Part shown: in pieces, positions 35,321 through 45,900 of the stretch
How the letters are laid out: each line of letters opens with the position of its first letter
Numbering within the stretch: the stretch's first letter is position 1
DNA from: Sphagnum compactum
Taxonomy: Eukaryota; Bryophyta; Sphagnopsida; Sphagnales
Direction of reading: 5' to 3'
Length of the DNA: 64,000 nucleotides
Assembly: GCA_965153455.1 (NCBI GenBank)
Contig: OZ234494.1
Coordinates: 15,252,001-15,316,000 of the forward strand
Notes under the pieces: generated by a model
The model's input: only the letters and a program-made list of their open reading frames with translations
Database searches by the model: none
Told to the model about the DNA's origin: nothing
Translations under genes and position numbers: made by a program

Positions 35321-36299
35321 CCAAACCAGCAGCTGCCTACCAAGGGGGGAAAATGGGCCTTAACCTTTTGGGAGGCCCCCACTGGTGGCTTACCTTGGTC
35401 TTTTGGTTGTAGACGTCAGGCATGCTACTGCCTTTGGCCTATGCACCCTCCAACCATCATATGCACAGGAGACTAAAAAAACCCTCCTACGAACTTAGCT
35501 TGCGGGTGTCAGTGCGACGTCCTGCATGGCCACTTGCGGGCCAAACACCAGCTCTAATAAGCTTAATGAAGTCATGGGCAAAGAGCTTCCCCGCCAATAG
35601 GAACATGTAAAACACATCAGATGTTATCGACATACTGTAACGACCCATACGCTCCTTCTTCACAAAATGTAAAATAACAAAACTAATCCACGTACAAACA
35701 GCTGCCCATCATGCAGCCACTCGGCAGTGAAGTGCATCCGCCGAGAGGGAAAGCAGACCCCTTTTATTACTCAGTAAAATTCATGAATCATGCAGGGGTG
35801 GGTCCCTTGGGAGGTTGGGTTCTGTGGCCGACGGTTTATCTCATGTACGCCCAAGCGCCTGCCAGCTCAAGCTCACACGTGGCTATAACAACTCCCCTCC
35901 AATACTCTGGGTCCAGCTTGACCGGTGAATTCGAATTTTCTCCCCGAATATTGTGCCCGTTGAGTTACTTATAGATTCTTAAAATCTGGCGCAACAACCT
36001 TGGAGAGAATTCTTAGTGTATATATAGGGCGGATTACATTTAGTAATCAGGCTTACAAAAAGAGCCCTAAGGCGGAGGGTGTGAGATTGTAATATCCCTA
36101 GGGCGCAGGATGTAAGCCAATAAGATCTTTGGAAGGGAATTTTTAAAAAGTAAAATCATGATTACCTCGGTTGTTATGCAGGGTGAGGCCTTACTATCAG
36201 GAAATTACTGTGTGAGCATCGAGGGCGGACCCTATACTTAAAACCCGCAAGATTGAGGAGAGAAAAGAAAAAGAAGCGAGTTCATGTTAAAAGAAACTA
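35321..36299. other. Gene-free stretch, GC-richer; possible LTR-like start at 35,636
   Basis: Contains TGTAACGACCCATACGCTCC, a word often seen at the start of plant LTRs, but no matching second LTR, primer-binding site or target duplication is visible. No protein gene is supported. Confidence 0.35.
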
Positions 36300-37230
36300 A
36301 AAACTTCTAGTGACTTTTTTGGTGGCGAATTTTCGCCATATTGTGAAAAATGTTTTGGAAAAAATAATTATATCACAAAGTCCCAGTTTTTTGGCCAAAA
36401 ACCTAGTCGAAAAAATTATTTAACAAATTTCCATAAATCACCACAATTGCCTACAATAATGAAAGCGTGCTTTAGGTTTTTTATTTTCATATTTTTTGTA
36501 TCGCCGAATTTGGCTAAACATTGTTATGGTTGATTGCCACTTGAGCCACATCAAAAAAATTGAAAAAAGCAACATTGCTACGCAGGAAGCTAAAGAAGGG
36601 AAGGTGAAAGATGGGGAAAGAAAAAGATGTTGGTTTTTTGAGGAGTTTGGAAGCTCTGTCTTGGGAGGCTACGTATATGAATTTTAAAAATATTCTCTGG
36701 GTAAGGGTATACTATGATACCTGTTGGGTTGTAAAATTAAATGTGTTTAAGAAAGTCGATTTTACCATTCAAATTAAAAGGTGTCCTACATTATGATGAG
36801 GTTTTTCTTTTTGGGATTTTGTGGGTTGGCGATCGTCCACAAGAGTGACTGAGCCAAATTTGGTACAGGTCAGACAGGACATGAGTACTGGTTTTTTTGG
36901 TCAATTTTGTGATGTAGCCAAAGTGGTGATGATCCATAGGAAGATTTAGCCAAACTTAAAAGTAATATTTTTTACATCATTCTTTATTTTGGCTACCTGC
37001 TTGAACCATATATAGAATCTGATATTTTTCCTTAAATTTTGGTTGAATCTTGGCTCTTGAAAGTCTGAAAACACATGTGACTTTTTGCACATTTAATTGA
37101 TAAGATAGATTTCTTTGCTATATAAGGCCAGAAAAAGGGCTTGACAATGGAAAAAATTAGGATTCCTGTTATGTTTTGGCAACATGTTGAAACTTATTGT
37201 CTAAATATGGCAATTTCAGTTTTTTGTCCT
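36300..37230 (+). repeat. Dispersed repeat related to the 3.5-4.1 kb region (copy 2)
   Basis: GGCAACATGTTGAAACTTATTGTCTAAATATGGCAATTTCAG at the right edge matches GAACATGCTACAAGTTATTGTCTAAATATGGCG at 3845. Interior words GGCGATCGTCCACAAGAG and AGCCAAATTTGG are also shared. The left end is not defined. Confidence 0.5.
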
Positions 37231-37763
37231 CAACTTTGGGCCATTTCCCCCCTGCGCCCTTTCGTAAGATTCGCAGTGCCTTATTTTGTTGCCAAGTGGC
37301 AAAATTTTCCCAAAACAAAAGCTGATTAATGATTCTTTCCCAATTACTATCATTAGGATATTAAGGGTATTTTTGGTGTGAAATGTATGTAAAGTTAAGG
37401 GTATCTCTGAACAAGGACATAATCCTTTTTTCATGTGGACATCATAGGGTAATTTGAAGGTTATATTTTTGCTAACGCTCTAAACACGAGACACTTGAAT
37501 TGTGCAACATCAATGGTTGTTTTTTGGTCATCTTATTCGCGCCAGAATAATTAGTTTCTGTTTATGCTTATGTTCTGGTCTTTCTCACAGTAATACGTTT
37601 GTGATATTTGTGTGACTAATAGAAGGGGAGGAGATTATGCAATGACACCAAATACCCTATGTTAACCATTTCCTGGACGGTGCACAATGAAGACCAGAAA
37701 ATCAACAGAGGTACCCTAATTTATTTATCTACCCTTTTGCAGATTTAACTCGTGAGTAAGAGT

Positions 37764-37821
37764 AACCATGAAATTTTGGTTCTTCATATAGTTCATATAT
37801 GAAGAACCAAATTTCATGGTT
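37764..37821. repeat. 26-bp hairpin with a 5-nt loop
   Basis: Left arm 37,764-37,790 (AACCATGAAATTTTGGTTCT...) pairs with 37,796-37,821 apart from one bulged T. The loop is GTTCA. It is long and tight enough to be a foldback element or a small-RNA-type precursor. Surrounding GGTTC/GAACC words tie it to the GGTTCT repeat family. Confidence 0.75.
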
Positions 37822-38466
37822 CAGTTTTGATTCTTCTTATACTTCAGAATCCAGAATCAACAGTTTGATTCTGGGTACCATTTGAAATAGGAAAAGAATA
37901 ACAAAACAGAATCACAGAATCACTGGTTCCAGTTATTTAAAAAACCTAGAAGAACTGTGTTTTGTGAATACACAAAGAATTGGTGGGTTAATGGGTGGTT
38001 ATTTGACCTTTTTCAAATGCCCTGAGCACTGTGGTTATATATCAAGAAACTGGGGTTTTTTTTAATATGACTATAATAACCGCTCTGATACCCAAAGGGG
38101 TATGGTGCAAGTTTCTAATACCCGCCCAAAACTGGTCATAACTTATAACCATGTTCTTCCAATAAGGATATAACTAAATTTTAGCTTGGAAGGGCCATTT
38201 ATTGGGTTCTACTGTCAGACTGTATATGTGAAAAGTTGAGTACCCTTCCAACAGTTGTCGTCTTGACAACCGTCCTCATGACCCTTGTTGAGGTTTCGAG
38301 CAATTTCTCACAGCGTTCTCGAGCCTTGAGGAGCACAGTCTGAAGTGACGAGTTTTGTGTGATCGCGGAGGAGCATCTGGCATTTATTTCTGCACGCATG
38401 TTGAGGCCTAGTATCGAGAGCCCACTTTTTCCTCTTCTTACTCTCGCGATTCTGTTCTCAAATTTC
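37822..38466. other. Upstream region of the HSP70 gene
   Basis: No gene. TTTCGAG and GTTCTCGAG words at about 38,294-38,323 resemble degenerate heat-shock-element half-sites (TTC/GAA), but I see no clean three-unit nGAAnnTTCnnGAAn array. Confidence 0.4.
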
Positions 38467-38474
38467 TATTTATA
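38467..38474 (+). promoter_or_regulatory. TATA box of the HSP70 gene
   Basis: TATTTATA in the context TTCTATTTATAGGAG lies 219 bp before the HSP70 ATG. That places the start of transcription near 38,500 and gives a 5' UTR of about 190 nt, a usual length for plant HSP70 genes. Confidence 0.5.
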
Positions 38475-38692
38475 GGAGCAAATCTGCTCATCCTGCAGTA
38501 ATTCCAGAGTTTTAGCTGAACCTAGCTGTGAAGAAATCTTGGACACAGTTGTAGAGTTCGTGGTTTAGAGCTTCTATCTTAAGAGGGCGTGAGATTTGAC
38601 CTTGTTTTCTTGTATACTGTGGCCACAGCAGAGTGCTTGTGAATAATAGGAATAAGAAAGTGGTGCCGGTTTGTGGGAGGTACTAAGTAGAG

Positions 38693-40960
38693 ATGGCTGG
38701 AGAAGGACCTGCCATCGGTATCGATCTCGGTACCACGTACAGTTGTGTGGGAGTGTGGCAACATGATCGTGTCGAAATCATAGCGAATGATCAGGGAAAT
38801 CGAACTACGCCTTCGTATGTTGCGTTCACGGATACCGAGCGTCTCATTGGCGATGCCGCCAAGAATCAAGTGGCCATGAATCCGCAGAACACCGTCTTTG
38901 GTAAGCAGAAAACGAAAATCGAATATATGTTATGTGTCCCTTCAGTGTCGTGTGCCTCTTCTGAGAGGCAAACAGTCTTGCTTGTCGTGTCGCAAGTTTT
39001 CTACAGTTTGTTTTGAGCAAGGAAATTGTTTTGCTAGTCTCGGATTTGAGCTCATATCTGTTCTCTTGTTAATGTTCAGCTGTTGTAGTGTAATACGTTC
39101 CAACACTATTTCGGTAACACTTTGATCATGAGGCTGCATCGGGTAATTTCTCCTGCTTCATCTTGTATGCAGTATTTGGCTGTAAATGGTAATGTATTTG
39201 TTGGTGCAGATGCGAAGCGGTTGATCGGAAGGCGTTACAGCGATCCCACTGTACAGAGTGACATGAAGCTATGGCCATTCAAGGTCATTCCTGGACCTGG
39301 AGATAAGCCAATCATCGTGGTCTGGTTCAAGGGCGAACAGAAGCAATTCGGTCCCGAGGAGATATCGTCCATGGTGTTGATAAAGATGAAGGAGATTTCA
39401 GAGGCTTTCCTCGGGAAGTCTGTGAAGAATGCTGTCGTTACCGTCCCTGCATACTTCAATGACTCTCAGAGGCAAGCTACAAAGGACGCAGGTGTCATTG
39501 CTGGCCTCAATGTGCTCCGCATCATCAACGAACCAACTGCTGCAGCTATTGCTTACGGCCTGGATAAAAAAGCGTCGTCAAGTGGAGAGAAGAACATCCT
39601 CATTTTCGACCTTGGAGGAGGCACCTTCGATGTGTCACTTTTGTCAATCGAGGAAGGCATTTTTGAGGTGAAGTCCACAGCAGGCGACACCCATCTTGGC
39701 GGCGAGGACTTCGACAATCGGATGGTGAACCATTTCGTCCAGGAGTTCAAGAGGAAATACAAGAAAGACATCTCTGGAAATGCCAGGGCTCTTCGGCGCC
39801 TACGCACAGCGTGCGAGCGCGCGAAAAGGACTTTGTCGTCCACAGCTCAAACCACCATCGAGATCGACTCGCTGTACGAGGGTGTGGATTTCTACTCTAC
39901 CATCACAAGAGCCCGTTTTGAGGAGTTGAATATGGACCTATTTAGAAAGTGCATGGAACCGGTGGAGAAATGCTTGCGAGATGCGAAGATGGACAAAAGC
40001 CAGGTTCACGAGGTGGTGCTGGTAGGAGGTTCCACTCGTATTCCCAAGGTACAAAGCCTTTTACAGGATTTCTTCAACGGGAAGGAGTTGTGCAAGAGCA
40101 TCAACCCTGATGAGGCAGTAGCATACGGAGCTGCTGTACAGGCCGCCATTCTGAGTGGTGAAGGGAATGCGAAAGTCCAGGATCTTTTGTTACTTGATGT
40201 AACGCCTCTGAGTCTCGGTCTAGAAACGGCGGGTGGTGTCATGACAACGTTGATCCCCAGAAATACCACCATCCCTACAAAGAAGGAGCAAGTATTTTCA
40301 ACGTATGCAGACAATCAGCCTGGTGTGCTCATCCAAGTGTACGAGGGCGAGAGAGCTAGAACCAGGGACAACAACCTCCTCGGGAAGTTTGAGCTGTCAG
40401 GAATTCCACCAGCTCCAAGAGGTGTACCTCAAGTGAATGTAGTTTTCGACATAGATGCCAATGGCATCCTCAATGTCTCGGCTGAAGACAAGACTGCCGG
40501 TGTGAAGAACAAAATCACCATCACGAATGACAAGGGCAGATTAAGCAAGGACGACATCGAGAAAATGGTACAAGATGCCGAGAAATACAAAACCGAAGAC
40601 GAGGAAGTGAAGAGGAAAGTGGAAGCCAAGAACGGCCTGGAGAACTACGCTTACAATATGAAGAACACAATCAGGGACGACAAGATTGCAGGACAACTAA
40701 GTGCCGATGACAAACAGACGATAGAGAAAGCAGTGGAAGACACGATTCAATGGCTGGACCAGAACCAACTGGCGGAGGTTGATGAATTCGATGACAAGCA
40801 GAAGGAACTGGAGCGGATTTGCAACCCCATTATCGCACGCATGTACCAAGGAGGTGCAACTGATGCAAGCTCTGCCGAACCTGCTTATGGTAGTGGATAC
40901 GGCGCTGCATCTGGAGACGCATCTGATGGTCCAGGTCCCAAGATCGAAGAGGTCGACTGA
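38693..40960 (+). CDS. HSP70: Cytosolic heat shock protein 70 (HSP70/HSC70)
   Basis: An ATP-dependent chaperone that binds exposed hydrophobic peptides with J-protein and nucleotide-exchange partners in cytosol and nucleus. Two exons: 38,693-38,900 and 39,210-40,960, with GTAAGC donor and TTGGTGCAG acceptor, splitting the Asp codon (G|AT) after NTVF. The 309-bp intron sits at the position conserved in plant HSP70s. The joined protein is 652 residues, the usual length. All three family signatures are present: IDLGTTYS (about 10-17), [14 protein letters not shown] (201-214) and [14 protein letters not shown] (near 335-350). The substrate-binding domain and helical lid follow. The C-terminus [10 protein letters not shown] ends in EEVD, the cytosolic TPR-cochaperone docking tag. 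The frame is intact, and codons are GC-richer than the surrounding DNA. The intron contains an alternative in-frame read-through that stops at 39,016. Inducible or constitutive cannot be decided. Confidence 0.97.
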
Positions 40961-42217
40961 TTCAGCGAACATCTTTTACTTGTAACACGCTCACTTGGGG
41001 TCGATGTTCGTCCGAATTTCTGTCTGAAAAACTATAAAATCATAATTGCAGCTTAAAGAGGAAAACATAATCCCATTCTGCCTCTTTCCTTCTACCCGTT
41101 TGCGTCCAATTTCATGAGGAAAAGAGTTTCTTTTGACACCTGGGGTTTCATGGGGTTAAGTTTGTCTCAAAAAAAACTTTAGAGAAAACTCCATACACAA
41201 GTGGGATTGTAAATTAAATACCACTCTTTTAGAGATATCTATCTCAACACAGGTGGAATTCTATGTTTATATGAGATTGTGCCATCAACAGAACACTCCC
41301 AAAGTCGCAACCGTGTGAAGTTGGAAAAAAAACTTTTCCTCTTTTCATATCAAATGTCTTTCAGTCTTGTTGAAATTTAATATATACCAATATTTCACCT
41401 TTCTTGCATGCACCAAAAATAAATTTCTTCTCTGCCACTGGTGGAGAAGGAAATCTGGCATATCCAGTGTGCTTCCAGAACCGAAATTGGGCACAGCAGA
41501 CAGCAGCAACTGAATTCACAATTCTCCTCAATCAACAACTGCATTGCTAATAAGTATGATAATGACCCTCTCCCACGATGCTTTTCCCTCATACTCTTAA
41601 AACAAAGACTTGATAGCCTCACAACTCAAATGCACGCCAAAGAGTTGGCTACATGGATCAACGTCTGCATAATGTAATGTACCAAAAATGTAACTGTTTC
41701 CAAATGAAAAAAAAGTTTTGCATCACATTGATCATTGCAATCTTTGATCTTTCTTCACTTGTTACAACGTTCTAAACTGGATTATATCACTAAGCACCTG
41801 CGTATTACATACTCATGAATGTATTTCTGTTTTCTGCTTATAAATGTGTAGATTCTGAAAAGGAATAATTTTGCCAGTTAGCCCAAGAACATCATCTTGA
41901 CATTATCTTGAGCACCATCTCTCCATGTACAAATTTCTACAATTTTTTCGCAGGTTTCAGGAATGAATTCTTTGATGAACCAAAGTTGCATCAGATATGA
42001 AAAGTGCAATAAAATTGAGATTAGGATTTAATGAAAACTTTCAGGGATTGTTTTGTTTGTGTTCGTGTGAAGAATAGATTGCCCCGATTCTTGTCCAATC
42101 TTCATTCCAAGGATTTCGGAAGTCTCTAGGGTTTGTTACCCATTTCCTGTTTTCCTTCACAATTTTTGTCTGGTTGTGAAGAAAACTTCATCAACGCGTT
42201 GGCGCTAAGTTGTGAAG
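40961..42217. other. HSP70 3' flank and intergenic region
   Basis: The first few hundred bases are probably the HSP70 3' UTR, though no classic AATAAA is evident. Small frames on both strands near 41.4-41.7 kb overlap each other and have no features. Confidence 0.45.
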
Positions 42218-42265
42218 ATGGTGGCAAATCGAAATTTTGGAGTAATAGAGAGAAATTCGTGGTAA
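42218..42265 (+). promoter_or_regulatory. Upstream ORF and possible 5'-UTR intron donor before COX17
   Basis: ATG at 42218 opens MVANRNFGVIERNSW and stops at TAA 42,263-42,265. The stop overlaps a strong donor, G|GTAAGTT. Splicing to the CTTTAAG acceptor at 42,315 would put this ATG out of frame with COX17, so it is not a COX17 N-terminus. A short 5'-UTR intron or a translated uORF are both possible. Confidence 0.35.
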
Positions 42266-42317
42266 GTTGCTCTTGGTTCTCGTGTGTCTAAGGAAAGGAA
42301 TTTGTTTTCTTTAAGGG

Positions 42318-42602
42318 ATGGGGAATACAGTCGGAATAGGCTCCGGTTCTGCGGAGTCTACGGTGCTTGCAACGAAGGATTCTAGTGCGTCCGGATCGTC
42401 CATGACTGGCTCCTTGATCGACAAAGAAGCGACTGTAGGATCATCAGAAGTAGCAACTGCGAAGAAGAAGAATATTTGCTGTGCGTGCCCTGAAGCCAAG
42501 CGGCTGCGAGACGATTGTGTGGTGGAGCATGGCCAGGAGGCTTGCACTAAGTGGATTGACGCGCACTTGCAGTGCCTGCGTAAAGAGGGTTTCAAGGTTT
42601 GA
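42318..42602 (+). CDS. COX17: Copper chaperone COX17 for cytochrome c oxidase
   Basis: Carries Cu(I) in the mitochondrial intermembrane space and hands it to SCO1 and COX11 for assembly of cytochrome c oxidase. The 94-residue product has a Ser/Thr/Ala-rich N-terminal extension (1-48), then KKKNICCACPE with the copper-binding Cys pair C54-C55. A twin CX9C hairpin follows: C57/C67 and C76/C86 (CPEAKRLRDDC and CTKWIDAHLQC). It ends LRKEGFKV, as plant COX17 does. The core matches the family end to end; the extension makes it longer than the usual ~70-80 residues. The first ATG in frame is 42318 (GGGATGGGG). An optional intron at FK|GTTTGATC...TTGCAG|GTTGCAG would replace the last V-stop with VAEGYL-stop near 42,680, so two C-termini are possible. 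Import would use the MIA40 disulfide relay, which needs no cleaved presequence. Confidence 0.92.
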   Translation: MGNTVGIGSGSAESTVLATKDSSASGSSMTGSLIDKEATVGSSEVATAKKKNICCACPEAKRLRDDCVVEHGQEACTKWIDAHLQCLRKEGFKV

Positions 42603-42704
42603 TCATTGCAGTTCCAACCTGGGTTTCGACGTTTTAATTTAGGATTTCGTCGTTTGCAGGTTGCAGAAGGATACCTTTAGAAAACACTGGCAAGAGAATC
42701 TTAA

Positions 42705-42950
42705 ACTACGAGAGAGATAAGAGAGCAATTGGAGTAACGGATGACGATTCTATCATGATGAGACGAATAACAAGTGCAGCTGGTAGAGATTTTTGCAATC
42801 TCTTTGGCACAAAGATGGATCTGGAGACTTGGCAGTTGGAGAGAGCGATTTGGAGCGACGGATGATGGTTGCAGCATGAGAAGAACAGCAATCGCAGCTG
42901 GTAGAGACTTTTGCACACAAGACGAATCTGGAGAATCGGCAATATCAAAT
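42705..42950 (+). repeat. Diverged 118-bp tandem duplication
   Basis: GAGAGCAATTGGAG...CGGATGA...GCAGCTGGTAGAGATTTTTGC repeats as GAGAGCGATTTGGAG...CGGATGA...GCAGCTGGTAGAGACTTTTGC with a 118-bp offset (42,776 and 42,894). It lies just beyond COX17 and may be part of its 3' transcript. Confidence 0.7.
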
Positions 42951-45900
42951 TCGTATTTCGAGCATTGTTGATCAACATGAAAGCATCAGCCACCAAGATG
43001 TGGATGGGGTTAGTGTTGCCCGGGCTCTAGTGTACAGCTTAGGAGAGAAAGTGATGATGCAGCTTGTAATTGAGGACCCATAACTAAACTTTAGTACCAA
43101 TTTCAAAGTGTGCTGGATTCTGCAAGAAGGGTGCACACAAATTCAGAGAGGAAGGTGGTTTTATGAGCGGTGAGGAGCCATATTTCTAAAGACTTTCTAT
43201 CTCTAGATACACTTGAATAGTGGAACTCTGCTTGAACGAAGTCAGGATTGTGTGTCAGTGGTGTGTAGACATGTGTAGTCTTCTGTCCACAATTCTTTGA
43301 ATTTTGTGGCAAGCTGATGCACCAGACTATGCACTTTATTTGGTGACTGTTAAAGCTCCTGAAGGTTTGATCATGTGAAACCATCTATGAATATCATAAA
43401 TTCACTTTCAATTCCAGGTAGAAACCCCAGAATGTCCAGATTGTGATGTTTGTCTCAAATAATAAAGAACATAAGGTGATCTTACCTGTCCATTCTAAAG
43501 CTTGTGGTTGTGAGTTTCAGTTGTGAGATTGGTTTGATGTGTGAATAGGTCATGGATTCAGATTGTAGTTGGTTTTGTTTTTTTCTTGTCTCATTTGTTT
43601 GGGATGACACATGTTGAAGAACAGAGATAAAAGGAGATATGAGCTCCAGAATGCTCAGCATATCTTATGTGGACTTGAAGGTCAAGCTCTACCATGACAT
43701 TTAGACTAGGTCCTTAGGAGTTTCTACACTTTTCTTCAACTGCACATTTTGTTCGGTGCAAGAGTGTCTCGTCCTCCTGAATGTATTTCTCACAGCTTAT
43801 ATCAGTTTGATGAGATGCTACCTCTTGGATCCCAGTTGTCTCTGCTATCTGAAATTTACAAGAGCAAAATGGAAAGACATCAGGGTGGGTCTGGCACAGT
43901 CCAGATCAGTTTTGGTCACATTGTTGATGGGGGTTCTTGAGTATCTAATGTCAGCCTTCACCTATTGAGCATTTCCTCCATCCAGTTTCCATTTGCACCC
44001 ATAATCCCTTCATAGGACAGCTTCAAAAAATTGGATTCATTTGTGATTCATACAAGGTATGAAGTTAGCAGGAATTAGGAGGGTTTGCAGTGGAGGTTAT
44101 TGAGATAACTCAGATGTGGCTCATCCACAACTCAGTCATAATGGATTTCCAATGGATGGTGCACCAATGGATGTTGGGTCAAATTATCCATACCTTGGGG
44201 ATCCACCCTCTTTCCTACGAACCTCACATGGACTCCTTGCCAGGAGCACTGTCTTTTAAACAAAACACCCCCAAAATCTCTTATTCAATGAAAACATCAA
44301 ACTAAAAATAATTCTTTCACATCTTCCTTTACTACAAGCATATATGGTATTTGCAACCTTCTGTGTAAGTATAGACTGTAGTAGGAAATCAACCTAATGG
44401 TAGATGGTTTGTATCCGGTCTCAATGTCACTAATAGCTAGTCCATAATTTACCCAAAGACATGACTCCTGTCTGAATGAACTATTTCTCTTTGAATACTG
44501 AAGTGCTGTCACTTCAAAAACAACTGCACATTGAATGTTTTGTGTTGAACTAAAGACGATTCCAAATTTTATGTTCTATCTAAACATACTTTGCATGCAC
44601 ATTACTTGTTGCCACAACACGTGCCATGAGTCATGGCTTTTTTTCTAAGAAAACCACATTCTCTTGTGGTAGGTAGTTGCAAGAGATGCCATTTTGTTTT
44701 CTTGAGTAGGTTGCCGCCATAAAATTGGGGATTACCAGAATTTTGAGCGTGGGCTGGACCATATTTTCTGCTCCAAGTTGATGGAAGGTATAACTGATGT
44801 ACAGTTGACTGGAATCATGGATGCCTGAATCCACATGAGATTGGATCATCCATAATTCTGCACTTCATTCCAGGTGCAGTAAACCCCAAGTGTTGACTGG
44901 GATCAACATTCAACATACATGTGATCTTTTGGTAAGGGAGGACTGTAACTAGACTTGATTTTGGCATCAGTTAAGAACTGCATGACAAGTAGGACTGGGA
45001 ACAAAACCGCTATTTCTACTAGTTTTGCTTCTATTGTTGTTTCAGATCATTGAAGAGCATTGGGTACAATATGCAATGGAATATGGCATGCAGTGGTGCA
45101 TTATAGTTGTAAATGAGGACTCCTTTTTTTTTTGTGAAGTGAGATATTGATTGCAGCAAGAATCTGGTGATTTTTTTCTGACAGGATTTATTTTCAAGTC
45201 ATATAATTGTTGCCACAAAGTTGGCTTGTGTGCTTGATTGCCATCAGGGGATTTTTTTTGGCTATGAGCCTCTTGTTACAAGGCATGAAGCAACTCTTCC
45301 ATTTCATTAAAGCTCTATTTGGGAGGGTCAATTGAGCTGTTTAGTGCCTCACATGTGAAAGCTAAATAGCCCAATACTGAATCTGAGTTTCACTGCACAG
45401 CTGAGGCTTTACCCAGGTACTTTGAACATCCATGTCATAAAAAGGTATTAAGTAGTGTTTTGTCTTTCTACTGTATTGTGCATCTAATTTACCACATTTT
45501 GCTCATTTGTTATGGAAAGCAGTGGTTTTCTATTACTGTTCACTGTTAGATATAGAAGTATGTTGGAGCTTGGCACCATAGAGGTTTCAAGTAATTGATG
45601 ATGAGTGAAACAAAAGTGATGAGGTTTCACATTGAGATAACAGCTCCTCCATAACCATGATATCCACATTATAGTACTGTCTAGATGGCTATTATGTCTG
45701 TACTGCATATGAGATGCAGACTTGGTTTGATTGTGGTTGTGACAAACAGTTAATGAAGTGGTGCAGGTGTCAACAAAAGTGAGAATGTTCAGCTCAAAAA
45801 ATGGCATTGGTTGATTATGTGGTTGATCCCACCTCCTGACAGATTGCTAATATACCAGATTTAGATCCTTGACAATTGCAGGTTGTCCAACATAGCTCAA

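Noticed and set aside
35636-36230. Possible solo LTR starting TGTAACGACCC
   Set aside because: No matching end, second LTR, primer-binding site or target duplication could be found by eye.
39235-40972. ORFs antisense to or out of frame with HSP70
   Set aside because: Shadows of the HSP70 coding exon.
42311-42595. 94-codon minus-strand ORF
   Set aside because: Antisense shadow of COX17, which has the full twin CX9C motif.
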